Assembly: GCA_018223105.1 (NCBI GenBank)
Contig: JAAEYY010000005.1
Coordinates: 64,918 to 128,917 of the forward strand
DNA: 64,000 bases
Reading direction: 5' to 3'
Source of the DNA: a bacterium
GTDB taxonomy: Bacteria > Bacteroidota > Bacteroidia > NS11-12g > UBA9320
Part shown: piece by piece, positions 19,140-27,864 of the stretch
Numbering within the stretch: the first letter of the stretch is position 1
How the letters are laid out: every line of letters starts with the position of its first letter
Position numbers and translations under genes: made by a program
Notes under the pieces: generated by a model
What the model was told of the DNA's origin: nothing
Seen by the model: only the letters and a program-made list of their open reading frames with translations
Databases searched by the model: none

Positions 19140-19172
19140 AAAATCCTCCGTCGCCAAGGCTAAGGAGGATTA
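19140..19172 (-). terminator. Rho-independent terminator of the Asp/Trp-rich gene
   Basis: On the minus strand AATCCTCC (19171-19164) pairs with GGAGGATT (19149-19142), followed at once by a run of eight T. It lies 22 bases beyond the stop of the gene at 19194-20063. On the plus strand no T run follows, so it mainly serves the leftward gene. Confidence 0.8.
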
Positions 19173-19193
19173 TATCTTTAGGGTATTAAATGT

Positions 19194-20063
19194 CTACCAG
19201 TCGTCATCATCAACAAACGGAGTTGCATCACAAGTTTTCTTGAGATTGTCAATCATCGTTGTCATTTGTTCATTGGTAGCTTTAAGCACTTTATCGTTGT
19301 GCACTATATCGTTTTTAGCATCGAGATAATACTCCATGTAAGTTTCAATCATGTCTTTTCCACCGCCCAAATCGGTTTCTAAGTGAACGAAGTTATTGAA
19401 CTTGTATCTGTAGCGTTCGTCTTTGAATCGAAGCTCGATATCAAATCTCAATTTACCTCCGTCAACGGTTTGGTATTCATTGATTTTTACTTTCAAAGGA
19501 ATCTCAGCAGTTGCTTTAATTGTTTTACCTTCTCTTTTAGGGTCTAAGCCTGATTCTTCAATCATTCTTTTAACTTCCTTTTCACCGAATTCAGCAATCA
19601 TCCATTTCATACCTCTGGCATAAAGTGAATCTTCGCCTGCATAGTAATCTCCGAAATAGTCATCCGGAACAAGTACTTCTACAATTTCGATGTAAGTGAT
19701 AAGTTCAGTAGCAGAGTCATAAGGCATACCTGTGAATCTTTCATACGGCTTGCGTTCGAACTTAGGACGAGCACTTCGTACGAATTCCTCTTCTTGGTAT
19801 CCATATGAGTCTCCCCAGTCGCCTCCGCCGTCATCCCAGCCTCCATCATCCCAACCGCCGTCATCGGCAGTGGCAGAATCGGTAGCATAAGGATCTTGGT
19901 AGGTTCCTCCTCCGTTTCCATCATAGTCGTAAGACGAATCGTCCCAGGTGTCACCTGAGTTATCCCAAGTGTCCCCATTGTCCCACGAATCGTCAGTCTG
20001 AGCAAAGGTGGTTAGCCCAAATATGCCCAGAATAGCAATAGTTAGTGTAAGTTGTTTCATCAT
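19194..20063 (-). CDS. Asp/Gly/Trp-rich secreted protein
   Basis: A 289-residue exported protein (signal ends near TTFAQ). Residues 23-95 are low-complexity with repeated WD and DGGWDDGG units, strongly acidic and rich in Trp, perhaps calcium-binding or disordered. The second half is folded-looking: ITYIEIVEVLVPDDYFGD, then ELRFKDERYRYKFNNFV, which recalls the DUF4468 (TBP-like) pattern, and a C-terminal helix. The function is not known; the resemblance to DUF4468 is tentative. A strong terminator follows it. Confidence 0.7.
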   Translation of the reverse strand: MMKQLTLTIAILGIFGLTTFAQTDDSWDNGDTWDNSGDTWDDSSYDYDGNGGGTYQDPYATDSATADDGGWDDGGWDDGGGDWGDSYGYQEEEFVRSARPKFERKPYERFTGMPYDSATELITYIEIVEVLVPDDYFGDYYAGEDSLYARGMKWMIAEFGEKEVKRMIEESGLDPKREGKTIKATAEIPLKVKINEYQTVDGGKLRFDIELRFKDERYRYKFNNFVHLETDLGGGKDMIETYMEYYLDAKNDIVHNDKVLKATNEQMTTMIDNLKKTCDATPFVDDDDW

Positions 20064-20198
20064 AGATTTTCAGTTAAATCAAATGTTTCAAATTTTGTAC
20101 CAGTTTGGGGCTGGTCCGTTTAAAAAGTCTTCGAAGATATAAAAAAATCTGATTCTCGCAACTTTCTTTTCGATATACGCAAAATAGATTTAATAATT

Positions 20199-20230
20199 TT
20201 TGGTTTAGTTATCACTAAGGTATTGATTTG
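20199..20230 (+). promoter_or_regulatory. Candidate promoter of the M1 aminopeptidase gene
   Basis: TTTG (20199-20202) and TTGATTTG (20223-20230), a one-mismatch form of TAnnTTTG, are 20 bases apart, the usual Bacteroidota spacing. Transcription would begin just before the ATG at 20243, so that ATG rather than the TTG at 20228 is the likely start. Confidence 0.55.
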
Positions 20231-20242
20231 CTCGATTCTATT

Positions 20243-22111
20243 ATGAAAAGCAAAATATTTCTTGGAATTTGTTTCGCATCGATCTTACTCAATGCGTGTA
20301 ATAACAAGCAAGTTGAACAATCTGACGACATGGATAAATTAAGTAACGATCCACATTCATACGCGAATATGAATGAAGTGAGAACTACTCACATGAGCCT
20401 TGATTTGGCTGTTAATTTTGACACAAAAACCCTTAAAGGCTCCGTGGAACACACTTTGGAAAATTCCGGAGGTGCAGAAGAGCTGATTTTGGACAGTAGA
20501 GACTTAAATATTGAGAAAGTTGTATTAGATAATGGACAAGAGGCTGAGTTCAATCTTGGAGAAGAAGATGGAACTTTTGGTCAGCCACTTTCTATAAAAA
20601 TCAGCCCTGAAACTAAAAAGGTGAAGATTTTCTATGAGACTAGCCCGGGAGCAGAGGCACTTCAATGGTTGAGCCCTGAGCAAACCCTTGGAAAAACTCA
20701 TCCTTTTTTATTCAGCCAATCTCAAGCTATTTTAGCAAGAACCTGGATTCCTTGTCAGGATGGACCAGGTGTTAAATTTACTTACGATGCTAAAATTCAA
20801 GCTCCGGTTGAATTAATGGCATTGATGAGCGCAGAAAACGGAACTGAGAAAACATCAGATGGGGTTTATACCTTTACAATGGATCAACCCATTAGCAGTT
20901 ATCTAATGGCTTTAGCTGTTGGAGATCTTAAATTTCAAAGTACCGGAAGAAATTCAGGAGTTTATGCTGAACCTGCAATATTAGAAGATGCAGTTTGGGA
21001 GTTTGAAAGCATGCAAAGCATGATTGACAGCGCCGAGGCCCTTTATGGTGAATATGCTTGGGGTAGATATGATGTGCTGGTACTTCCACCGAGTTTCCCA
21101 TTTGGTGGAATGGAAAACCCGAGACTCACATTTGCGACTCCAACAATTATAAGCGGAGATCGCTCTCTTGTTGCACTTATTGCGCACGAGTTAGCACATA
21201 GCTGGAGTGGAAACCTGGTAACCAATGAAACTTGGAACGACTTCTGGTTGAACGAAGGGTTTACGGTGTATTTCGAACAGAGAATCATGGAGAAAATCTA
21301 TGGTAAAGACTACGAAGAAATGCAAACCAAATTGGGCATGGGAGAACTAAAGAAGACCATTGCACGATTAAAAGAAGAAGGCAAACCTGAAGATACTCAC
21401 TTGTATTTAGAGTTGGAAGGAAGAAACCCGGACGACGGACTTACAGATGTAGCCTATGAAAAAGGGCGATTTTTCCTTCAAACGGTTGAAAGTGTAGTTG
21501 GAAGAGCAGAATTTGATAAATTTTTAAAGGACTACTTCACCAATAATAAATTCCAGCAGATGAATACGGAGAAATTCATCGCTTTATTGAAAGAAAAATT
21601 ACTTACTACACCTGAGCTTCAAGAAGCAGTTAGAATTGAGGATTGGATTTACGGTCCGGGTATTCCGGATAATGTACCTCCAACCGAATCTTCGGAGTTG
21701 GAACGAGTAGGTAATGCGGTTGCAGCATATAATGCAGGCGAAGTGAAAGCAGCGGATATTGATACTGCGGGATATACTACACACCATTGGCTGTATTTCT
21801 TAAGAGGTCTAGAAAATTTGGATTCCGTAAAGATGGCAGATTTGGATGAGACCTTTAAGTTTACGGGAATTGGTAATGCCGAGATTGCATGCGACTGGTA
21901 TCAGCATTGTATTGAGCAAGATTACACCTATGCCTTCCCTGCGATGTCTGACTTTTTAATTAGAGTTGGTAGAAGAAAATTCTTAACTCCTCTTTACACT
22001 CGCTTAGCGAAGACCGAAGAACATAAAGCATGGGCTAAGGAAGTGTATGCAAAAGCGCGTCCGGGCTATCACGCAGTGAGCTACAACACGATTGATGAGA
22101 TATTGAAATAA
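20243..22111 (+). CDS. M1-family zinc aminopeptidase lipoprotein
   Basis: About 622 residues. MKSKIFLGICFASILLNACNN is a lipoprotein signal (given here over its whole span of residues 1-21, lipobox Cys at 19). The zinc site is HELAHSW with the downstream NEGFTVYFE glutamate, the classical HExxH-x18-E of M1 peptidases; the substrate motif appears as FGGMENPRLTF (GxMEN). A C-terminal helical domain resembles leukotriene-A4-hydrolase-type aminopeptidases. It probably trims peptides in the periplasm. The next gene starts within its stop codon. Confidence 0.92.
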   Translation: MKSKIFLGICFASILLNACNNKQVEQSDDMDKLSNDPHSYANMNEVRTTHMSLDLAVNFDTKTLKGSVEHTLENSGGAEELILDSRDLNIEKVVLDNGQEAEFNLGEEDGTFGQPLSIKISPETKKVKIFYETSPGAEALQWLSPEQTLGKTHPFLFSQSQAILARTWIPCQDGPGVKFTYDAKIQAPVELMALMSAENGTEKTSDGVYTFTMDQPISSYLMALAVGDLKFQSTGRNSGVYAEPAILEDAVWEFESMQSMIDSAEALYGEYAWGRYDVLVLPPSFPFGGMENPRLTFATPTIISGDRSLVALIAHELAHSWSGNLVTNETWNDFWLNEGFTVYFEQRIMEKIYGKDYEEMQTKLGMGELKKTIARLKEEGKPEDTHLYLELEGRNPDDGLTDVAYEKGRFFLQTVESVVGRAEFDKFLKDYFTNNKFQQMNTEKFIALLKEKLLTTPELQEAVRIEDWIYGPGIPDNVPPTESSELERVGNAVAAYNAGEVKAADIDTAGYTTHHWLYFLRGLENLDSVKMADLDETFKFTGIGNAEIACDWYQHCIEQDYTYAFPAMSDFLIRVGRRKFLTPLYTRLAKTEEHKAWAKEVYAKARPGYHAVSYNTIDEILK

Positions 22112-22485
22112 TGAGAAAAATAGTAATGGCAGGATTGATCCTGTTTTTTCTGGCCTCTTGTAAAACAAAGGAGCCGGACGCTTTGCTCAAAGCTTGGAAG
22201 GTAAATGATATTGAAATGCCGGGTTATGAGCAAGTTAAGATTGTAAATTTGATACAGGCCGGGATATATTATGAGTTTAAGTCAAATAATGAATATAGCT
22301 CTATCATAGCCGGACAAAAAGGGAAAGGGAGTTACAGTTTCAAGAAAGACGACATGACATTGCTCATGGTAGACAATTCCGGTGAAAAGGAGGAAGTATT
22401 AATAACAGAACTTACTGAAAAGCAAATGATTTGGCGCAAAGGAGAAAGCACCATGACTTTTGTTCCGTTAGTTAAAGAAGATTAG
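22111..22485 (+). CDS. Lipocalin-like lipoprotein
   Basis: A 124-residue lipoprotein (LFFLASCKTK, lipobox) whose ATG overlaps the aminopeptidase TAA by one base, so the two are translationally coupled. The mature part has the W-K/Y.F..N..Y pattern of small lipocalin-like proteins of Bacteroidota: LLKAWKVNDIE, YYEFKSNNEY, GSYSFKKDDM, KQMIWRKGESTMTF. Function not known; ligand binding is a family-level guess. Confidence 0.7.
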   Translation: MRKIVMAGLILFFLASCKTKEPDALLKAWKVNDIEMPGYEQVKIVNLIQAGIYYEFKSNNEYSSIIAGQKGKGSYSFKKDDMTLLMVDNSGEKEEVLITELTEKQMIWRKGESTMTFVPLVKED

Positions 22486-22494
22486 CAGATTCTA

Positions 22495-22527
22495 TTTAGA
22501 ATTAGTTCTTCGAAACTATTAAATTTG
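22495..22527 (+). promoter_or_regulatory. Candidate promoter of the tRNA transcript
   Basis: TAAATTTG at 22520-22527 is a perfect TAnnTTTG, and TTTA at 22495 stands 21 bases upstream as a one-mismatch -33 box. The next gene in this direction is the tRNA at 22819, which would give a leader of about 285 bases containing the repeats described separately. Confidence 0.45.
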
Positions 22528-22540
22528 CAGCCCTGATCCG

Positions 22541-22825
22541 GACGATCAATCAGAGATTGATGTCCGGATTGAGTTTTTGAATATTTAGTATTGATATTTT
22601 TCTGGAACCTGCCTGCCGACAGGCTGGTTTGCCTGCCTCCCGAAGCCGTTGGCTAACGGAGTAGGGAGGGAATTTTTGAATTGATATTTCCCAAAGATTG
22701 GGCCTAACTAGACGATCAATCAGAGATTGATGTCCGGATTAAGTTTTTGAATATTTAGTATTGAGATTTTCTTGGGATTTGGGATTTTTGAATTGATTAT
22801 TCCAATTTCAACGAAATTGGGCCTA
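22541..22825 (+). repeat. Imperfect tandem duplication of the tRNA 5' flank
   Basis: A block of about 60 bases starting GACGATCAATCAGAGATTGA occurs at 22541 and again at 22711 with few changes. Both copies are followed by a TTTTTGAATTGAT stretch and then by ATTGGGCCTA (22698-22706 and 22817-22825); the second GGGCCTA is the first seven bases of the tRNA. So the tRNA leader together with the first acceptor-stem strand was duplicated. Within each block CCGGAC...ATCAATC and GATTGAT.TCCGG can form a hairpin (complete in copy 1). Copy 1 is interrupted by a GC-rich palindromic insertion at about 22605-22670. The 22486-22818 interval holds no gene. Confidence 0.75.
22605..22670. repeat. GC-rich palindromic (REP-like) sequence
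   Basis: GCCTGCCGACAGGC and CCGAAGCC..GGCTAACGG form nested palindromes within AT-rich DNA. Sequences of this CCTGCC-GACAGG type recur between genes in Bacteroidota genomes. A related GCCGGCTGGCGGA appears in the 87-bp repeats at 63.8 kb. Confidence 0.5.
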
Positions 22826-22892
22826 TAGCTCAGTTGGTTAGAGCACCTGACTCATAATCAGGTGGTCCCTGGTTCGAGCCCAGGTGGGCCCA
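22819..22892 (+). tRNA. tRNA with anticodon CAU (tRNA-Met or tRNA-Ile2)
   Basis: 74 bases without an encoded CCA. The acceptor strands GGGCCTA and TGGGCCC pair, the D-arm has AGCTCAGTTGGTTAGAGC, the anticodon stem CCTGA/TCAGG encloses loop CTCATAA with anticodon CAT, and the T-arm is CCTGG TTCGAGC CCAGG. With A-U/G-C type acceptor ends and no initiator features it is an elongator tRNA-Met or a lysidine-modified tRNA-Ile2; the sequence alone does not settle this. Its 3' half is the attachment site of two tandem elements. Confidence 0.95.
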
Positions 22893-22893
22893 C
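22847..22893 (+). repeat. Attachment site copy 1 (attL of element 1)
   Basis: The 47 bases from CTGACTCAT to GGGCCCAC, inside the tRNA, are identical to 30262-30308; the last 43 are identical to 63677-63719. This is the usual tyrosine-integrase target: anticodon loop to tRNA 3' end. Confidence 0.92.
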
Positions 22894-22904
22894 CCTTTAA
22901 AATC

Positions 22905-22930
22905 AAGCCTTCACGCAAGTGGGGCTTTTT
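22905..22930 (+). terminator. Terminator after the tRNA gene
   Basis: AAGCCTTCAC and GTGGGGCTT form a stem with a GCAA loop, followed by TTTTTTG. It lies in element 1 DNA just beyond the att core, so the element supplies the tRNA terminator. Confidence 0.75.
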
Positions 22931-23026
22931 TGTTTTTTGTTGATTGTAACACAGTTGTTACTCAATTGCGCATTAAGGGGCTTGATCTCCTCTTTTATGG
23001 ACAGCCGTAAAATTTAAAATACGTAA

Positions 23027-23791
23027 CTATTCAGATTCTAAGTATTTCCATTCAGCATCTTGGTAAGTCAATTCGGACTTATCTTTAAAAACAATACCTA
23101 AGACAGAAACATCCAGTCCGTTCATGAGAAACTCTCGGTTTACTTTTTCGTCTGCTTTTTCTTTGCCAAATTCATCACGTTTAGCCTTGCTGGCTTGTAC
23201 AGGTATTTCAGTATAGATAAAATTTGCAACGTCGTTATATTCTTCTTTTGTAGAAATCTCAATTTCGCCTTTAAAATCTCCTGCTACTTCATCCGTTAAT
23301 TTAGTATTTGCACTGAAAAACTCAGTGTCGTACTTATTGATATACTTGTAATTCAATATGACATACAATATTTCCTTATCAAAAGGGTTTGTAAAGTTAA
23401 GCGTCATTGATAAGTAACCTTTATACTTGTCTATTCCTGCGCTGCTTGCGTCAACTAAGGTGACAAAGTTTTCAAGCTTCTTGTTGTTTTCTCTGATTTC
23501 AAGTTTTACCTGTCGAATAGAGTCATACTCTGTTGATAGTTCATTGATTTGCTCTTGGAAGGTTGGCAAGTTCGATTCATCAATTTCAAGGGCTTTACCT
23601 ATTTCGGCAAAACCTAATTGCATATCAAGTTGATCAATGAGGTATTGCTTTTTCTTCTCACTGTAGGTTTCGTCTGCTTTGATTTCTTGTTTTACTTCAT
23701 CGAAATCATCTTTATTAAGTTTCTTCTCGAGAATGCTTGTACAGCTAGAAAGGATAAGAATTAATGCAATTGCTAGAATCTTGTTGTTCAT
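23027..23791 (-). CDS. Lipoprotein of element 1, unknown function
   Basis: A 254-residue lipoprotein (LILSSCTSIL, lipobox Cys at about residue 17). Residues 20-125 are helical and charged with coiled-coil character (KKQYLIDQL, EQINELSTEYDSIRQVKLE); the second half is beta-rich with YLSMTLNFTNPFDKEILYV. As the leftmost gene of element 1, nearest attL, it is in a position often used for cargo. An envelope function such as superinfection exclusion is possible but nothing in the sequence shows it. Confidence 0.65.
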   Translation of the reverse strand: MNNKILAIALILILSSCTSILEKKLNKDDFDEVKQEIKADETYSEKKKQYLIDQLDMQLGFAEIGKALEIDESNLPTFQEQINELSTEYDSIRQVKLEIRENNKKLENFVTLVDASSAGIDKYKGYLSMTLNFTNPFDKEILYVILNYKYINKYDTEFFSANTKLTDEVAGDFKGEIEISTKEEYNDVANFIYTEIPVQASKAKRDEFGKEKADEKVNREFLMNGLDVSVLGIVFKDKSELTYQDAEWKYLESE

Positions 23792-23826
23792 TGGGTTGAT
23801 TATTATTGGTTAAAAGTAAATTCTAT

Positions 23827-24165
23827 TTATTCAATGTCTATATCAATCTTCTTAAAAATACCTTGTTCAACTGAGTGGTCAATTTGCTGGCTCGGTTTTC
23901 CAAACGCTGAATCCATTAATTTTTCATAAGCTGAGACGCTCTCTCTTTTACCTTCTTTGGCTAACTGAATTAATGCAAGGGTCATTTGATCTTCTAAAGT
24001 GAGTTCTTCAGTTTCTCCAGTAATTGGATTTTTGGCAAAAGTTGATATTTCAAGCCATTTCTTTGCTGTTGTGGACCTGTTCTTTGAGCCTTTGGGCCTT
24101 CCTTTAGGATTTCCCGATTCACCCTTTTTAAACTCGTGTTTTTTTATATTGTCAGGGTTTGGCAT
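23827..24165 (-). CDS. DUF5681-domain protein
   Basis: A 112-residue protein with the DUF5681 signature near its front: FKKGESGNPKGRPKGSKN, followed by a helical region to about residue 95. DUF5681 proteins are often encoded beside phage terminase or portal genes and are thought to bind DNA. In a small island with its own integrase and primase this could be a terminase-small-subunit-like packaging redirector or a DNA-binding regulator. That role is inference. Strong basic N terminus, acidic C-terminal tail. Confidence 0.75.
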   Translation of the reverse strand: MPNPDNIKKHEFKKGESGNPKGRPKGSKNRSTTAKKWLEISTFAKNPITGETEELTLEDQMTLALIQLAKEGKRESVSAYEKLMDSAFGKPSQQIDHSVEQGIFKKIDIDIE

Positions 24166-24227
24166 TCTCGCTGTTCTTTCGCTGTAAACCTCAAATTTAC
24201 AGATTATTGTGTATTATCCCACTGGTA

Positions 24228-25643
24228 CTAGACTTTATGCAGTAGTTTTAGTAAATCCTTCAATCGATGCAAGAAAGGCAAGAATCTTTTTTTTCCGTTG
24301 TTTGCTTTTATGGTTGCAAGATGACTTTCAATGAATATGGAACAATCCATTATTGTGCTGCATTTGTTCAGCTTCACTGGTTTGGTTGGTAGTTTAATAT
24401 CTGCAAAGTAGTTTTCAAGTTCAGCGATGTCGTTATTCCAGTTTTCGGGTTGTTCCTTTATCGGTTCAGGCTGGAATATCTCAACTTTGGGCAATGGTTT
24501 AGCCTGCGAAAAAAAAGTTTTTTTTGGGGCTTCACTTTTTTCACTTTTTTCATGGGTTGTGGTTACAACTGGTTCAGGTTCGGGCTTTGGAGTTTCTTTT
24601 ATGTCCTGTTTCCTAAATAATTGCCAATCCTGTTCTATAAGATAGTCTGCAATGTCTTTGCCCTGCTCTTTGTCCTGCTGTAGTGCTAACTGTTCCAGTA
24701 AGTCCGAAACGTGAAAGTATGTACCCCTTAAATGCTTTTGTATTTCGGTTGCCTTATTGCTCCATAACTCAAAGGCTTTGCCGTCTTTTGATAGGTCAGG
24801 AAATAAATAAACATTCCTGCTTTTCAAGGCTTTGCATTTGTTGAGGTTTAAGCTGCTCAAATTGTAAACTGCCAACCAAAGTAATTTTGTAGGCTGTTCA
24901 GGGAAACCAAAATACAACGTGCCATAAATAGCCGTTTTAGGGGCTTCAACCAACGCAACGGGGTTGTATGGGTATTTGCTTAAAAGGTGTTCGCCAAACA
25001 AACAAGTAACCTTTGTTTCGTTCTTATTGTAGGCTTGCAACCATTCTGGCAAAGGCTTATTGTTTCGGGTGTGGTGTTTATTAATAAGTGAGTGCAAAAA
25101 GTCCGTGCCTGTGGTGTGGTTCTGTTCGTCAAACTGTTTTACCTGAACCGCTCTAACATTGCCATGAACATCAATAAAAGGAAATGTATTTGCCCCTGCA
25201 CGGTAGCCGTTTTGTACCGTACCCAAATGATACAATGAAATAACCTTTTCAATGTCCTGCACTTCAAAAGGAAAGGCAACCCGTGTAAGTAGGTTTTGAA
25301 TAAATGTATTCTGTTCATATCCTGCACGGGTACGGTTGAATACCTCAATGGGAATAAACGCCCTTTTGGGCTTGTTTACGGGCTTCTTAATTCGTTTCGG
25401 TCGCTGTGGTTTCCAGTCTGTTTTATTGTCTTGTTCCTGACCCCAAATTGCCTTAGCGTAACCGTCTTTGTATGGGTTAAGAAAATAACCGCATTTACTT
25501 TCACGGTCGCAACGTCCGTATTGTTCAGGTAGGTATTCGCCTGTTTGGGTATCAATGTACCTTACAAAACGCTTTTTGGTACATTCAGGGCAATGGTGTT
25601 TTCTACTACCTTTCTCAAATATGTATCGGTGTTCTGTATTCAT
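24228..25643 (-). CDS. DUF6371-type replication protein with zinc finger
   Basis: About 471 residues from MNTEHRY; the ATG lies one base past the stop of the primase gene. An N-terminal zinc ribbon is made by HHCPECTKKR and RCDRESKCGYF, as in bacterial and phage primases. The central part (about 150-320) has a Toprim-like pattern (VALVEAPKTAIYG, VYLFPDLSKDGKAFELW). This matches Bacteroidota proteins called DUF6371 or PG0870-related, which travel with mobile-element primases. The C-terminal 120 residues are low-complexity and polar. Probably acts with the P4-type helicase in element replication. Confidence 0.78.
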   Translation of the reverse strand: MNTEHRYIFEKGSRKHHCPECTKKRFVRYIDTQTGEYLPEQYGRCDRESKCGYFLNPYKDGYAKAIWGQEQDNKTDWKPQRPKRIKKPVNKPKRAFIPIEVFNRTRAGYEQNTFIQNLLTRVAFPFEVQDIEKVISLYHLGTVQNGYRAGANTFPFIDVHGNVRAVQVKQFDEQNHTTGTDFLHSLINKHHTRNNKPLPEWLQAYNKNETKVTCLFGEHLLSKYPYNPVALVEAPKTAIYGTLYFGFPEQPTKLLWLAVYNLSSLNLNKCKALKSRNVYLFPDLSKDGKAFELWSNKATEIQKHLRGTYFHVSDLLEQLALQQDKEQGKDIADYLIEQDWQLFRKQDIKETPKPEPEPVVTTTHEKSEKSEAPKKTFFSQAKPLPKVEIFQPEPIKEQPENWNNDIAELENYFADIKLPTKPVKLNKCSTIMDCSIFIESHLATIKANNGKKRFLPFLHRLKDLLKLLHKV

Positions 25644-25644
25644 A

Positions 25645-27126
25645 TTAGAAAGGTCTTTTACCAATTGACAAATACGCTACATTGCCAACGTTAAGCCTAT
25701 CAACTAAAACCCCAAAACCTGAAAGGCGTTTAATGAAATTGGACTTGTTCACGGGCTTAAAACCGTCCTCAATACAATAGCCCCTGTATTCGGTGTATAG
25801 TTCTTTTATTAACCTGTAATCGGTTGGGGTGCTTTGGTAGTTGTTTTCATCAATAAACATCTTTACACTATCGGACTGGCTTTTGTATTGCTCAACGGCT
25901 TGTTTTACTGCTTCACAATCTGTAAACTTTTTTTGCTCCAATAGTCTGTTTAAGCCGTCCAGTACCCAGTTGAAAACGCCTGAAAGTTCCTTTTCAACTA
26001 TTTTGGTATGTAGCTGTTTATCCTGTTCCTGTGGTGGTATGGTAACATCAAATGGAATGATTAAAAACCGTCTGAAATAGGCGTTTGTATGTTCAACGTC
26101 TTTGGGTAACTCATTACAGTTAAATATGAGTTTGGCGTATTGTTTCAGCATGAAAGGTTCGCCATAAGGTAAACGGGCTTCAACTGGTTCGCCTGAAACC
26201 AACTGTTTAAATATTGCACTTTCCAATTTACCATTTATCTCACTTGCATAGTTTACCAACTTGTTAGCCAATTTCGCCCTGAAATAACCGTTATCATTTG
26301 TAAGGCTTTGCAATGAATAGTGGCTTGTATTTTCTGCACCCAGCAAGGCACTAACAATTTCAAAGAGAACGGACTTACCATTTGCCCCAGTACCATAAAG
26401 TATTAACGCCTTTTCTTCTTTTAGTCTATTGCTCCCGTGCTTAATAAAAACAAAGCCCAAGTATTCAGCTAAAACCTTTTGGCGTTCAATGTCGGGCAAT
26501 ACCTTGTTTAAATACGCTTCAAATAAAGGTGCTTTTGCCTGTGGGTTGTATTTAAATGGTAATTGATAAGTAAGGAAGTCTGAACGGTCAAACGGTCTTA
26601 ATTGTGTACCCTTTGGGCTTACCTCAAACGTGCCGTTTTGTAAGTTGATTAAAACCCTATTTACCAAAGGTGGTTTGGGTTCAAGGTATGCTGTTCCTAA
26701 AAACTGTTCATATAGTTCTTTTTGGAATTTATAGTACCGTGCAGAAAAGGTAGGAACGCCCATTTTTTCGGCTGCCTTTCCTAAAAACTTTTGGAATGTT
26801 TCTTTATTGAGTTCATCCCAGTAAGTACCATTGAACAAGTAAATAAAATCGTGGCTTTTGCATAAGCCCCAACGGTTGTTTTCAGCTATCTGTATGACGT
26901 TTTCAATAGATAAAACAGTGTAGTGCTTATTTGTCAATTTGAAGTTTTCGGCATTGTGTGGGTTTGCCATTGCTTCAAAGTCCAACGGTTCAAACTGTTC
27001 AAGTAACTGGCTCAATATTTCAGCATGTGGAGTTGCTTTGGTTTCCGTTATTTCCTCAACGTGGTTTATAAGTGTTTCTGGTTGCTGTAAGTCCTCAAAG
27101 TGTGGGTTTATCTTAATAGCTTTCAT
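25645..27126 (-). CDS. P4-family phage/plasmid primase-helicase
   Basis: A 493-residue protein with a D5-like N-terminal region (LGKAAEKMGV.TFSARYYKF) and an SF3-type helicase domain: Walker A LYGTGANGKSVLFEI at about residue 245, Walker B-like AKLIFNCNELP, and the arginine-finger region YFRRFLIIPFDV. Such proteins unwind the origin of P4-like satellites and plasmids. It overlaps or abuts its neighbours on both sides in one leftward operon with the HTH proteins and DUF6371. Confidence 0.9.
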   Translation of the reverse strand: MKAIKINPHFEDLQQPETLINHVEEITETKATPHAEILSQLLEQFEPLDFEAMANPHNAENFKLTNKHYTVLSIENVIQIAENNRWGLCKSHDFIYLFNGTYWDELNKETFQKFLGKAAEKMGVPTFSARYYKFQKELYEQFLGTAYLEPKPPLVNRVLINLQNGTFEVSPKGTQLRPFDRSDFLTYQLPFKYNPQAKAPLFEAYLNKVLPDIERQKVLAEYLGFVFIKHGSNRLKEEKALILYGTGANGKSVLFEIVSALLGAENTSHYSLQSLTNDNGYFRAKLANKLVNYASEINGKLESAIFKQLVSGEPVEARLPYGEPFMLKQYAKLIFNCNELPKDVEHTNAYFRRFLIIPFDVTIPPQEQDKQLHTKIVEKELSGVFNWVLDGLNRLLEQKKFTDCEAVKQAVEQYKSQSDSVKMFIDENNYQSTPTDYRLIKELYTEYRGYCIEDGFKPVNKSNFIKRLSGFGVLVDRLNVGNVAYLSIGKRPF

Positions 27127-27128
27127 AT

Positions 27129-27428
27129 TCAGAAAAAGTTTAATTGGTTCTTAATTGAGGCTTGTTCGGGGTTGGTGGTTAAGTACCAAGCTTTGAAGCC
27201 TGTTTGTTTACATAGCTTCTTTTCAATTTCCCAAAGTCGCCCTGCCTTTTCTAAATCACGCTTGTAACGGCAGATATTCTTTTGAGTTATTCCAGTTGCA
27301 GCCGAAACCATTGAAGCTGTGGCATTATGTTCCTGCAAATACTGAAATATGGTTTTCAGTTGGCTTTTGTAGTCCGTATCTTTACCCTGTCTTTTATGCA
27401 AAGGGTTGTTGTTTTTGGTGCTTTCCAT
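27129..27428 (-). CDS. Small winged-helix protein
   Basis: A 99-residue protein. Residues 20-70 look like a winged helix: IFQYLQEHNATASMVSAATG, then ITQKNICRYKRDLEKAGRL. This pattern is common in short regulators encoded between the excisionase and the primase in Bacteroidota elements. The start overlaps the stop of the upstream HTH gene by one base. Probably a replication or copy-control regulator; not proven. Confidence 0.7.
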   Translation of the reverse strand: MESTKNNNPLHKRQGKDTDYKSQLKTIFQYLQEHNATASMVSAATGITQKNICRYKRDLEKAGRLWEIEKKLCKQTGFKAWYLTTNPEQASIKNQLNFF

Positions 27429-27763
27429 TACTTCAACCCTTTTCTATTGTTAGACAAATACGCTTCTGCTTCCTGTTCAATTTCAGCGTTTGACTTTTTA
27501 CGCCCCTCTTTGAGGTACTCCATAAGTTCAGTGCGACTGAAATACAAACGCTTTGATCGTTTCATTACAGGCAATTCGCCTTTACTTACCTTGCTGTAAA
27601 TGGTGGGTGCTGTAAGGCTTAGAAATTGTGCAGCTTCCTGAACGGTTAAGAGTTGTTCAAGCTGTTCGTTGGGTTCAACCATATTAGGTTGGTGTTTAAG
27701 GTCAAGTATTAAGTTTTCAATACAGCTTAACCTTGCTTCAATTACTTCAAATGGATTATTCAT
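27428..27763 (-). CDS. Excisionase-family helix-turn-helix protein
   Basis: A 111-residue protein with an HTH_17/MerR-like domain in the middle: LLTVQEAAQFLSLTAPTIYS, then KVSKGELPVMKRSKRLYFS and RTELMEYLKEGR. This is the standard excisionase-like fold of Bacteroidota integrative elements, which helps the integrase excise the island and often regulates neighbours. It is the first gene of the leftward replication operon. Confidence 0.87.
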   Translation of the reverse strand: MNNPFEVIEARLSCIENLILDLKHQPNMVEPNEQLEQLLTVQEAAQFLSLTAPTIYSKVSKGELPVMKRSKRLYFSRTELMEYLKEGRKKSNAEIEQEAEAYLSNNRKGLK

Positions 27764-27864
27764 TATACTACATTTTTAAATTATTAATGCAGCAAATGGA
27801 CAGGGTAAATAATACCCCTATCAATACCCAAATAGGCTTAGGGGGTTAATAGGGGTTTAGTTTT

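Noticed and set aside
20228-20242. TTG start upstream of the M1 aminopeptidase
   Set aside because: It lies in the predicted -7 box; the ATG at 20243 gives a clean lipoprotein signal.
22541-22770. Possible CRISPR-like repeat
   Set aside because: Only two long units with no regular spacers and no cas genes in the window; explained by duplication of the tRNA leader.
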